Of a stretch of DNA of 64,000 bases, positions 1 through 9,137 are shown piece by piece. Made by a program: the position numbers and the translations under genes. The first letter of the stretch is position 1, and each line of letters begins with the position of its first letter. Location of the stretch: contig JBILVK010000005.1 in NCBI GenBank assembly GCA_044370475.1, forward strand, positions 1 to 64,000, written 5' to 3'. The notes under the pieces are model-generated. The model was not told the origin of the DNA. It did no database searches and worked only from the letters and a program-made list of their open reading frames with translations. This DNA comes from B1 sp044370475. Its GTDB lineage: Bacteria > Bacteroidota > Bacteroidia > UKL13-3.

Positions 1-1310
1 GCAGCAACAGCAGCAGAATTTCCACTTGTAGTAGTTACCGTAGCATTGGCTCCTCCATTAATGTTATAAGTAAATGTATAAGGCGCGGTTCCATTAGCAC
101 CGGTAAAGGTAACATCAGGTGAAGTAGCATCTTTACAAACAGAAGTTGTGCCACCAATGCTAGCAGTCGGCAAAGGATTAACAGTAATTATGGCCGAACC
201 AATTTGCGCTTGCGAACAGGTAGTTGAACTTGCATCTTGCACACTCACTAAATTGTAGGTAAACGCACCTACTGTTCCGGTTGGTGCAGCAACGGTTAAA
301 GAATTTCCACTAGTAGTGGTAACTGTTGTATTGCTTCCACCACCAACATTATAAGTGAAGGTATATGGTGCAGTTCCATTGGCACCTGTAAATGTAATAT
401 TAGGTGAAGTGCCATCTTTACAAACAGAGGTTGTTCCACTTATGCTCGCGGTTGGCAAAGGATTAACCGTGATGGTTGCAGAACCACCCTGTGCTTGCGA
501 ACAGCTTGTGCCATTTACATCTTCAACTCCAGTTAATAAATATATGAATGAACCAACTGTAGCGGTTGGAGCAGCTACCGTAACAGAGTTACCACTAGTA
601 GTAGTTACGGTTTGAACACTACCGCCGTTTATGGTATACGTAAAAGTATAAGGTGCGGTTCCATTGGCACCAGTAAAAGTAACGTTAGGAGAGCTGGCAT
701 CTTTGCAAACTTGCGTTGTACCACTTATGCTCGCTGTTGGCAATACTTTTATAATCATGGTAGTGCTTCCGCTTTGTGTTTGCGAACAACCGTTACCATC
801 TTGTGCACTAACCAACGAATAGATAAATGATCCAGCCGAATTGGTTGGAGCTGCAACGTTTACAGAACTTCCACTAGTTGTTGTAACTGTTTGGTTCGAA
901 CCGCCATTGATTTTATAAATAAAGGTATAAGGCTCAATGCCACTTGCACCAGTAAAGGTTACAACTGGCGATGTTGCATTTAAGCAAACCGATGTACCAC
1001 CGCTAACCGAAGCTGTAGCAGATGGGTTAATTAGAATCGTTGCTGTGCCACTTTGTGTTTGTGAACATCCATTTGCATCAGCAACACTAACTAAGTTATA
1101 GGCAAAAGTTCCTGCTGTTCCTGTTGGAGCAGAAACATTCACAGAATTGCCAGAAGTAGTTGTAACAGTTAAATTAGAACCACCATTTATATTGTATGTA
1201 AATGTATAAGGTGCGGTTCCTGTTGCACCTGTAAAGGTTACATTCGGACTTGAAGCGTTTCTACAAACTGTAGTGCTTCCAGAAATACTTGCAGTAGGCA
1301 AAGGATTAAC
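1..1310 (-). repeat. Tandem ~285-bp coding repeats in the giant surface protein
   Basis: The element 'ggcaaaggatta', which encodes the NPLP linker, or its variants recurs at 169, 454, 739, about 1020 and 1297. The spacing is 285, 285 and about 279 bp. Each unit encodes about 95 residues carrying 'VC', 'NGTAPYTFTY', 'TTTSGNS' and 'CSQ' landmarks. The array continues past the left edge. Neighbouring units are similar enough at DNA level for recombination to change copy number. Confidence 0.85.
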
Positions 1311-4300
1311 ATTTACTGTTGAACTTACAGTAGTGGTACATCCATTTAATTCCACAGCATACGCAATTATTGCCGAACCAGCTGTTACGCCAGTTACCAA
1401 TCCTGAGGTATTTACTGTAGCAACAGAATTGTTATTGCTGCTCCATGTTCCACCTGCCGTAGCTGAAGTTAATTGTAGGTTTGAACCAACACAAACTGCG
1501 CTATTGATGGTAAATGTATTATTACCAGGTGTTGTAAATGTATGTAATGTGTATCCACCTGCTTGGGTTATTGTTCCCCCTGTTGCTTGTGGGGTTCCTA
1601 AATAACGAATTACAACAGCACCATTGGCACCTGCTCCAGCAACCCCATCTAATTGTCCGTTTGGCTGACTATTTCCACCTCTTCCCCAATTTGAAGAGTA
1701 ATTAAAATCTGTTGCATTAGCTATTGCTGAGGTGGTACCTGTACCACCGCTTATGGTGCTATTATTGCCACTATTATTATCGTTACCTACATTTCCTGCA
1801 TATTGATTTCCGGTAATTAAGTTGGTTGAAGAAAAATAATTTGAACCTCCATTTCCAACACCACCACCATTAAGGTTTGTTTGACCGCTACCGCCAAGGT
1901 AACCGCCACCACCACCTGCGCCACCGCCACCATCACCAGAATAAGCCTCCCCAATTCCTCCGTTCATGGTGCCTGTATTGTTTGATTGTGTACCGCCGCC
2001 TGGTGAAGTTACATTGTTAGCAGTACCTTCATTACCAGCACCACCACCAGATGCACCACCTGCAACAACATAGTAGGTTCCACCTTGGTAGAAACCAGAC
2101 CAGCCGCCGCCGCCGCCGCCGCCACCAGAACAACCACCAAAACCAGCCGCGCCACCATTTCCACCACCATTTGTTCCACCTATTCCACCGGCAGAACCAG
2201 GATTACATCCCAAGCCACCCTGACCAGCGCCACCAATGGCAACTGTAAAGGAGTTTGAGCCACTAATTAAATTATATTTTCCATAAACAACACCACCAGC
2301 ACCTCCGCCAGCACCAACAGGTCCATCTGGTCCACCGGCACCACCACCACCACCTACAGCTAGAATCTCAACAGTAGAAATTCCAATTGAAGCCACAGTT
2401 GGCAATGGATTAACAACCACATTTGCAGAACCGCTTGAGGTTCCTGCAAAACTTGCATCGCTTACAGAGCTAACTGTATAAGTTCCGGCTCCAGCGCCGG
2501 TTATAATATATGGATTTGTAGAAGTAGCTGTTACTGTAGTTGGTGTAGTTCCATTGGTATAAGTGAATGTCCAAGGAGCAACACCTGTTAAAGCAATAGA
2601 AACATTAGGCAAGGATGCACCTGCGCAAACTGTACCTCCACCAGAAACAGTTGCTGTAACTGCTGTGTTTACTGTAACGGTAGCCGTATTAGAACATCCA
2701 TTATCGGTATAGGTAACAACAGTTGTTCCTGCTGTTACACCCGTAACCAAACCACTGCTAGAAATGCTTGCATTTGCATTAGAGGCGCTCCAAGGATTTG
2801 AAGCCCCCGAAACCACTACTGGCGAACTTGTATTTGTATTGTTTCCATTTCCTAATGCTCCAGTTCCATTATATCCCGAGCTCATGATGGTTCCATCAGA
2901 AAGCAATACAAACCCAGTACCATCACCTATAATAACTTTAACTGCATTAGAAGTAACTAAGGTAGAAGAAACCGTTAAGGTCTGTGAAGTATTTCCATTA
3001 CCCAAAGCTCCTGAACCATTGTGTCCATATCCATAAACTGCACCATTCTTAACAAATAACCTATCATAAGAACCTGGACCAGCAGAAACATCTGTTACGC
3101 CTGAACCAAAGCCTGATAAAATAGTTGGCGTAGGTTGATTAGACACACTTCCATTTCCAGAATAACTACCCCATGTATAAAGAGCGCCACCAGAAGTAAG
3201 AGCCATAAATCCAGCACTATAACCACAGGCAGCAGAAACAATTCCACTAGGAACCCCACTCACTGTGGTGGTAGTATTAGACATGGTCCTCCATAAAACA
3301 CCTCCTGTTTTTATAATTAAAGTTGCATCTGAGCCTCCAAATACATCGATAACTCCAGACGACATATTATCAACAGCACCAGGTGTAGTTCTTCTTGCCC
3401 CATTTCCTGTTGGTAAACTGCTGTTTCCTAAACTTCCTGAATAGTTGCCACCCCAACTTTTTAAAGATCCACTTACAATTGCCCAAGATGTTCCTATTCC
3501 ATTTGAAATATGAGTTGCACCACTATTAATAACTTTTACTGGTGATAAAACATTGCTTAAAGATCCATTACCAACTTGACCATTGTTATTAAATCCCCAA
3601 GCCCAAACTTCACCATTAGAATTTAGAGCCATTTTAGTTACTCCATCCGAACTAACTTTGGTCCAATTGCTAGCAGTTCCAACCTGAACAGGAACATTGC
3701 TAGAACCTGAAGAAGTTCCGATACCCAATTGCCCTGCATTATTATCTCCCCATGTCCATAAAGTACCATCCGTTTTTATGGCAATCTTATCTCCAACAAC
3801 ACTGTATGATGCTCCACCAACTCCAGATCCACTCAATTGCGTTGTTGCGCCAGTAAATACGCTTAGGTTACCCGTAATACTTGGTGTTGCATTGATGATT
3901 ATTGCCACTGCATTTGAAGCAGGAGAACCACATGAACCAGTAATTACTGCATAATAATAAGTAGTACCCACACTATTGGTTGGTGGTATAAAAGTACTTC
4001 CTGTGCCCACAGATGTGCCTCCAGAATTGCTATTGGCAACATTGCTAAACCATTCATAAGAAAGCACTCCAGCACCTGTTCCTGCAACGCTTAATGCCGT
4101 TGAAGTAAGGTTGCTACAATAAGTTGCCGCAATGGGGTGGGTAGTAACAACAGTGCTTGGATTAACCAAGATTGCAACCACATTCGATTTTAAATCCAAT
4201 CCGCAATCGCTGTGAACTACTGCATAGTAATAGGTAGTCCCAGCATTGCTTGTAGCTATTGAATAAGTTTGGTTCGAACCAACCAATGTTCCACCAACGT

Positions 4301-7300
4301 TTGAATTAACGGCATTGCTATACCAATTGTAAGTAATAGTACCCGTTCCCAAACCAGTTACGCTCAAATCTGTAGCAGTAGCATTCTGACAATAAGTAGC
4401 GCCACTTGGCTGCGCAGTAATGGTAGTTGATGGATTAACAGTTACAGTTACATTATTAGTACCAGAACATCCATTATTGCTTAAAGTATAAACATAAGTA
4501 ACAACTATCGGACTAGTAGTTGTATTGATTAAAGTTTCGCTGATTCCATTTGAGCCATTACCTGCAACATTGCTTATTCCAGCAACTGCATCTCTTGTCC
4601 AAGTAAACGCCGCGCCAGGAGTGGCACTCGTTGGTGTATAAGAAAACACAGTTCCATTGCATATTGCTGCAGGTGTTAAACTGCTAGATAAAACAGGTGT
4701 TGTATTCACTGTTATCGTTGAAGTAAAATTATTTCCAGAGCAACCATTTGCCACTGGAGTAATGGTAAATACCTCGTTTTGGGTTGTAACACCAGCGTTC
4801 GTTAAGGTTCCAGAAATAGGCCCATTTGCATTGGCACCATTTGCTATTCCAGATACATTATTACTGTTACTGGTCCAATTATAGGTAGTTCCAGAAACAT
4901 TGCTACTTAATGCAATATCAGAAATGGCAACTCCAGAGCACAAAGACTGAGAAGAAGGTAGGGCCGATCCAATTGGCTTAGGATTTATGGTTACTGTTAA
5001 AGTTGCAGGTGTTGGATTAACACAACCTGCACTTGAAGTTAAATTTAAAGTATAAGACTCTGGCAATGCATTGGCAGAAGTATTTGTTAAAGTCTCAGTT
5101 ATTGGTCCACCAGCTGGCATGGCATTCGGTGTTGGTGTTATGATGCCAAACTGATTGAACATAGATGTGTTCCTTACCCATGTAAATGATCCCGCATTGG
5201 CAACATTTCCTGCTGCTGCATAACTCAAAGCAGAACCACTACAAACACTCGCGGTGGTGTTTGTTAAGATTGGCATTGGATTAACAGTTAAGGTAAGTTC
5301 GCTTGTTGCATAACAGCTAGTTGAACTCGCATTTTCTACACGTGCATAAATCACCTGCGAACTGGCTGTTGTATTTGTGAATGGCGATGCCAAAGCATTG
5401 ATATCATTTTGAGCATCGCTTAAACTTGCATGGTATGAAATGGTAACACCTGCTTGCGAAGCGCCTACTGTGGCATCTGCACCAGTTAAGGTAAAGTTTA
5501 CATAGCCATCATTGGTAACATCATCGCAACTTGCCAAACTTGCAGCACTTGCAGTTGGGGTTCTGTAGAAATTGATGGTATACGTTTTAATGGTAGTTCC
5601 ATCTTCGGCAGTAACTTTAACATCTACTGTATTGTTACCCGAAATTAAAGTTAAATTGATAGCTGCACCACTCGTAGCACTTGTGAATGAACCACTATTT
5701 AAACTATATTGAACACTTGCATTGGCATCAACGAGTGTTGGCGTAACACTCATGCTTGTTGCGCCATTTGCAATACAAGTTGAATAAGTAAGGGTATTAG
5801 CATCAAAGCTAGGAGCAAGTGATCCTGAACCAATTGTTAATGTAGATAAATTTGCATTGGTGTTAGCACTTCCTCCAAATGAGAATGGTGAAAATGTACC
5901 TGCATAATCAAATGAAACAGTATAAGGATTCGTTCCCGATGGCATGGCAGTATTACCAGAAACCTCAGTCCATTGTCCACCCGTGTAATGCATCAATACT
6001 TTTCTTTGTGTATTTGAGCCACTCAATAAATCTCCATTATTGTATTGGAAACTAAGAGTAACAGGCGAAGCTGGTATTCCACTTGGGGTAACATTCCAAC
6101 TTCCTTTAAAAGTTCGGGCAGCGGTATAACTACTTAATGTGCCTCCATTCGGATAAGATGCACTCATTGAAATGGTATAGTCTAAACCTTGTCCGTTTGA
6201 AATTGTTATTGGGGTGGCACTTTCAGACCATCCTCCTTTTGCCACATTAAATGTTCTTGGTGCTACACCAATATTTTTTATCTTCAAAAATCCACCCGCA
6301 ACACCAATTCTACCCGAACCTGTCATGGTTGCTCCATCTTCGAGTGTAATTGTTCTGCTATAATAGATTTCTGGTGTTCCAATAATATTTAAGTTATTGG
6401 TTATCTTTAATGGCACCTGAATGGATCCATTGCCGTTAAAGGTAAAATTATAAAAAGTTATTTCACCGCCATAATTTTCAATGTGGTGGTTGTTTGGTCC
6501 CTGAACAGAAACTGTTCTGCTATTGGCGTTAAAGGTTCCAGAGTTTCTAATAAAAACACTTTGGAGAATCAAATCACCTCCATTAGCGTTTGATAAATTG
6601 ATGGTACCATTATTTGAAAAAATGTCGGAAACAGAACCCGTACCTGCAGTTCTTGAGCTTGAAATGGAACCAAAGTCCAAAATCACCCCATTGTCTACGG
6701 TCAAAGAACCAACACCAACACTACCTGTTGGCCACTCATTGCCAACATTGATAGTACCTGTTCCAGAATATTGAAGATGCGCATTTGAATAACTTGGCTT
6801 ATTTACAATCGACCCGCCTACATTAATTCTTATAATGCCATTTAAGGTCGAATTGGCACCAAAATCTACAGCTCCACTTACATATGCGTTAGCAAATGCT
6901 ACTGTTCCACTTATGGTAGCAGAACCAGCAAAATCAAACGTACTAATGCTTGTAAAGGTTCCATTATTATTGGTAATACTGCCCCCATTTTGCACAGTTA
7001 ATGTATTTACATTATGACTAAGGCTTTTTCCACTATTGATGGTTAAGCTATTGATTGTTGCATTTGTGGTCAAAACAATTCCTGTTGCATCAATAACCAC
7101 ATTAGCTCCTGAAGGAGGTACAATATTGCCATCCCAAGTGGAAGCAGTGCTCCAATTTCCTCCATTTGTAACGGCAGTGTAATTAGCACGGGTTACAGTG
7201 GTTGTATAAGTTTTTATTGTTGTTCCATCCTCTGCAGTAACTTTAACATCTATGGTATTGTTTGCAAAATTTAGAGGTAATGAACTGGAAGGACTGCCAC

Positions 7301-8303
7301 TTGTAACAGTTGCAAACGATCCTCCATTTACTCTAACTTGTATTACTGCTCCAGCATTCGACTTTGTTGGTGTAACAGTTATAGAACTTACTGCACTATT
7401 TACGTTCGAAGTGTATGAAGTTGTTCCAGAACTAAAGGATGGATTCAATGACCCAGAACTTAATGTCATAGCTGATAAGTTGGCATCTGAAGAAACATTA
7501 GAAAGGGAAACCCAATTGCTCGTAGTTCCATTTTTAGCAAAATTTACCATGGTACCACTGCTATTCCCTGTTGCATCAACTAAATTTGACGATATAGCGG
7601 TATTGTTAGCATTAGCAGTTCCTTCATTTAATTTACCATAAAATCTCAAATTTGAAGAGTACGACCCACTATAGCCCAACATATCTGTGGCTACTTGTCC
7701 TTGAGTTCTAGCTGTATTCCAAATTTGTATTTCATCGATATATTGATTTATATATCCAGTTGAAGCTCCACCATATGGCCAGGCCATATTATCTCGTCCA
7801 AATCTATAACCAACACTTGAATTCCTTAAACCCAAATTTGTACCATAAAAACCTGTAAACTCAAGATTCCCATTTAAATATACTGTGGTATTTCCATTTG
7901 ATGCATCATGAACCAAAGCTATATGATACCAGGTATTTGCGTTTAATACGGTGGTACCAACAGGATGGGTACCAGCGGCCATACAGCATTTGTAACTATT
8001 TAACCTTCCATCGGTTTGCAATTGCAATTGGATACTCCAGCCGCCAAAATTATCATCACCTCTTATTAAAATTGGTTTATTTATAGTTGGCAAACTCGTG
8101 TATTTAAAATAAAATTCTACGGTTTGACTTTCATTGTCATTGGTAATAGATGCAGGAAAATCCAAATAATCATCCGTTCCATCAAAATGCAAAGCTTGCG
8201 CGCCTACACTGTTTATTTTTAGAAAAAACAACAATAGAAGCGTTGCAATTCGAATAAAGCTTTTGGCTTCACGTAAATGCTTAAAAATTGTAAAAGTTTT
8301 CAT
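1..8303 (-). CDS. Giant modular surface protein, C-terminus beyond the window
   Basis: The frame is open from the ATG at 8303 to the left edge, so more than 2767 residues are present without a stop. Residues 1-33 form a signal peptide. A LamG/concanavalin-like domain follows (about 34-210, starting 'ALHFDGTDDYLDF'). Two cadherin-like beta-sandwich modules lie near 270-360 and 815-918, with a beta-helix-like stretch between them. PKD/Ig-like repeats run from about 920 to 1450. RCC1-like propeller repeats ('TLWTWGDNNAGQLG', 'EVWAWGFNNNGQVGNG') span about 1488-1850. A Big_2-like piece, a glycine-rich domain (about 1978-2234) and SprB-type repeats of about 95 residues with 'TVNPLPTAS' linkers (from about 2328) complete the visible part. 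This is the architecture of Bacteroidota adhesins exported by T9SS; the sorting domain would lie outside the window. Adhesion is inferred. It probably shares a transcript with the 93-aa gene 9 bp upstream. Confidence 0.9.
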   Translation of the reverse strand, partial: MKTFTIFKHLREAKSFIRIATLLLLFFLKINSVGAQALHFDGTDDYLDFPASITNDNESQTVEFYFKYTSLPTINKPILIRGDDNFGGWSIQLQLQTDGRLNSYKCCMAAGTHPVGTTVLNANTWYHIALVHDASNGNTTVYLNGNLEFTGFYGTNLGLRNSSVGYRFGRDNMAWPYGGASTGYINQYIDEIQIWNTARTQGQVATDMLGYSGSYSSNLRFYGKLNEGTANANNTAISSNLVDATGNSSGTMVNFAKNGTTSNWVSLSNVSSDANLSAMTLSSGSLNPSFSSGTTSYTSNVNSAVSSITVTPTKSNAGAVIQVRVNGGSFATVTSGSPSSSLPLNFANNTIDVKVTAEDGTTIKTYTTTVTRANYTAVTNGGNWSTASTWDGNIVPPSGANVVIDATGIVLTTNATINSLTINSGKSLSHNVNTLTVQNGGSITNNNGTFTSISTFDFAGSATISGTVAFANAYVSGAVDFGANSTLNGIIRINVGGSIVNKPSYSNAHLQYSGTGTINVGNEWPTGSVGVGSLTVDNGVILDFGSISSSRTAGTGSVSDIFSNNGTINLSNANGGDLILQSVFIRNSGTFNANSRTVSVQGPNNHHIENYGGEITFYNFTFNGNGSIQVPLKITNNLNIIGTPEIYYSRTITLEDGATMTGSGRIGVAGGFLKIKNIGVAPRTFNVAKGGWSESATPITISNGQGLDYTISMSASYPNGGTLSSYTAARTFKGSWNVTPSGIPASPVTLSFQYNNGDLLSGSNTQRKVLMHYTGGQWTEVSGNTAMPSGTNPYTVSFDYAGTFSPFSFGGSANTNANLSTLTIGSGSLAPSFDANTLTYSTCIANGATSMSVTPTLVDANASVQYSLNSGSFTSATSGAAINLTLISGNNTVDVKVTAEDGTTIKTYTINFYRTPTASAASLASCDDVTNDGYVNFTLTGADATVGASQAGVTISYHASLSDAQNDINALASPFTNTTASSQVIYARVENASSTSCYATSELTLTVNPMPILTNTTASVCSGSALSYAAAGNVANAGSFTWVRNTSMFNQFGIITPTPNAMPAGGPITETLTNTSANALPESYTLNLTSSAGCVNPTPATLTVTINPKPIGSALPSSQSLCSGVAISDIALSSNVSGTTYNWTSNSNNVSGIANGANANGPISGTLTNAGVTTQNEVFTITPVANGCSGNNFTSTITVNTTPVLSSSLTPAAICNGTVFSYTPTSATPGAAFTWTRDAVAGISNVAGNGSNGISETLINTTTSPIVVTYVYTLSNNGCSGTNNVTVTVNPSTTITAQPSGATYCQNATATDLSVTGLGTGTITYNWYSNAVNSNVGGTLVGSNQTYSIATSNAGTTYYYAVVHSDCGLDLKSNVVAILVNPSTVVTTHPIAATYCSNLTSTALSVAGTGAGVLSYEWFSNVANSNSGGTSVGTGSTFIPPTNSVGTTYYYAVITGSCGSPASNAVAIIINATPSITGNLSVFTGATTQLSGSGVGGASYSVVGDKIAIKTDGTLWTWGDNNAGQLGIGTSSGSSNVPVQVGTASNWTKVSSDGVTKMALNSNGEVWAWGFNNNGQVGNGSLSNVLSPVKVINSGATHISNGIGTSWAIVSGSLKSWGGNYSGSLGNSSLPTGNGARRTTPGAVDNMSSGVIDVFGGSDATLIIKTGGVLWRTMSNTTTTVSGVPSGIVSAACGYSAGFMALTSGGALYTWGSYSGNGSVSNQPTPTILSGFGSGVTDVSAGPGSYDRLFVKNGAVYGYGHNGSGALGNGNTSQTLTVSSTLVTSNAVKVIIGDGTGFVLLSDGTIMSSGYNGTGALGNGNNTNTSSPVVVSGASNPWSASNANASISSSGLVTGVTAGTTVVTYTDNGCSNTATVTVNTAVTATVSGGGTVCAGASLPNVSIALTGVAPWTFTYTNGTTPTTVTATSTNPYIITGAGAGTYTVSSVSDASFAGTSSGSANVVVNPLPTVASIGISTVEILAVGGGGGAGGPDGPVGAGGGAGGVVYGKYNLISGSNSFTVAIGGAGQGGLGCNPGSAGGIGGTNGGGNGGAAGFGGCSGGGGGGGGWSGFYQGGTYYVVAGGASGGGAGNEGTANNVTSPGGGTQSNNTGTMNGGIGEAYSGDGGGGAGGGGGYLGGSGQTNLNGGGVGNGGSNYFSSTNLITGNQYAGNVGNDNNSGNNSTISGGTGTTSAIANATDFNYSSNWGRGGNSQPNGQLDGVAGAGANGAVVIRYLGTPQATGGTITQAGGYTLHTFTTPGNNTFTINSAVCVGSNLQLTSATAGGTWSSNNNSVATVNTSGLVTGVTAGSAIIAYAVELNGCTTTVSSTVNVNPLPTASISGSTTVCRNASSPNVTFTGATGTAPYTFTYNINGGSNLTVTTTSGNSVNVSAPTGTAGTFAYNLVSVADANGCSQTQSGTATILINPSATASVSGGTSVCLNATSPVVTFTGASGIEPYTFIYKINGGSNQTVTTTSGSSVNVAAPTNSAGSFIYSLVSAQDGNGCSQTQSGSTTMIIKVLPTASISGTTQVCKDASSPNVTFTGANGTAPYTFTYTINGGSVQTVTTTSGNSVTVAAPTATVGSFIYLLTGVEDVNGTSCSQAQGGSATITVNPLPTASISGTTSVCKDGTSPNITFTGANGTAPYTFTYNVGGGSNTTVTTTSGNSLTVAAPTGTVGAFTYNLVSVQDASSTTCSQAQIGSAIITVNPLPTASIGGTTSVCKDATSPDVTFTGANGTAPYTFTYNINGGANATVTTTSGNSAAVA

Positions 8304-8312
8304 GTTTATCAA

Positions 8313-8594
8313 TTATTTTTTTGAAGTAGAGGTTTGTATTTGTGTCGATTCGATGTGCATAGAGGCACTAGGTTTGCTATTAAATTCGCTTGTGTATATC
8401 ACTTGTCGTGTAGTTAGGCCATGCTTGCTCACCTTAATCCGCATCTGACTTTGCAGACTAAAAGGCGCTTCATTGGTCCCAAAATTCCTAAATGAATTTG
8501 TTTGGGTAAACAGGTTCTGACCTGTAGTAAAAAAAAGAAAAAATGCTAGAACGAAAAGTCCGTAGCTTTGGTATAAAAACAAACTGGTTTTCAT
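8313..8594 (-). CDS. Small secreted protein upstream of the giant adhesin
   Basis: 93 residues. Residues 1 to about 30 look like a signal peptide or membrane anchor, with the hydrophobic core 'GLFVLAFFLFF'. The rest is polar and ends in 'STSKK'. I do not recognise a family. The stop lies 9 bp before the adhesin start, on the same strand, which suggests co-transcription and a role in the same surface system. The near-motif GGTTCTGACC (8513-8522) lies inside it. It could instead be a chance frame, but the signal sequence and spacing favour a real gene. Confidence 0.5.
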   Translation of the reverse strand: MKTSLFLYQSYGLFVLAFFLFFTTGQNLFTQTNSFRNFGTNEAPFSLQSQMRIKVSKHGLTTRQVIYTSEFNSKPSASMHIESTQIQTSTSKK

Positions 8595-9088
8595 AGGCTA
8601 TAAAAAAAATTTGAGTTAAATGAGTAAAAGGTTTAAAGTAAGTTTCAGTATAAAAAGATATTTTTAATGCAAAAAAGACTCAAAAAAATATGATTTACCC
8701 TCCATTTTTAAATTCTAATTAGCGATTTTTCAGTTTTAATAGCTGAAAGTTATTAAAATAATTTTTCTCAAAATAGGAAATGTGCTATTCGATGATTCAA
8801 AATGGGAAAAATGCGACATGAAAAAGATGTCCAAAAAATTACAAAACTTCATAAGCGCCGCATACCAAGCTCTTAGCTCATTTTTCCACGCATTTCAAAC
8901 CTAAAATTATAGAGAAAATTGTAAACAAGGTATCCACAAAGCAATAGAGAAAATGCGTTTGGTTCGAACCGAAAAATGCACCTATTTAGCCCCCAGAAAA
9001 GGCTTACTTGCAGTAATTGCAAAACAAACTGCTGATTGCAATACATTGAGGTGCAAATAGGTGTTAAAAGCGCCATTTCATGACATAA
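8595..9088. other. Intergenic stretch without a convincing gene
   Basis: About 490 bp, AT-rich, between the start of the 93-aa gene and the nifJ terminator. It should hold the promoter of the adhesin transcript, but I see no clear TAnnTTTG element. One copy of the dispersed palindrome lies at 8961-8970. The only frame of any length (8873-9103, minus) has low-complexity hydrophobic content and runs into the terminator hairpin, so I do not call it. Confidence 0.6.
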
Positions 9089-9121
9089 AAAAGGCTGCTC
9101 CAAAACTTGAAGCAGCCTTTT
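9089..9121 (-). terminator. Intrinsic terminator of nifJ
   Basis: An 11-bp perfect stem (AAAAGGCTGCT at 9089-9099 against AGCAGCCTTTT at 9111-9121) encloses an 11-nt loop. On the minus strand it is followed by a run of T. It lies 17 bp past the nifJ stop codon. Confidence 0.85.
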
Positions 9122-9137
9122 AATTCTTATGAATTTA

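Noticed and set aside
2051..2248. Plus-strand His/Gln/Arg-rich frame of 65 codons
   Set aside because: Complement of the glycine-rich domain of the adhesin; low-complexity artefact.
355..8086. Many plus-strand open frames of 60-130 codons
   Set aside because: They are antisense to the giant minus-strand gene; the Val/Pro/Leu-rich translations reflect its Thr/Gly/Asn-rich repeats.
8873..9103. Minus-strand frame of 76 codons
   Set aside because: Runs into the nifJ terminator, no recognisable domain, hydrophobic low-complexity composition.
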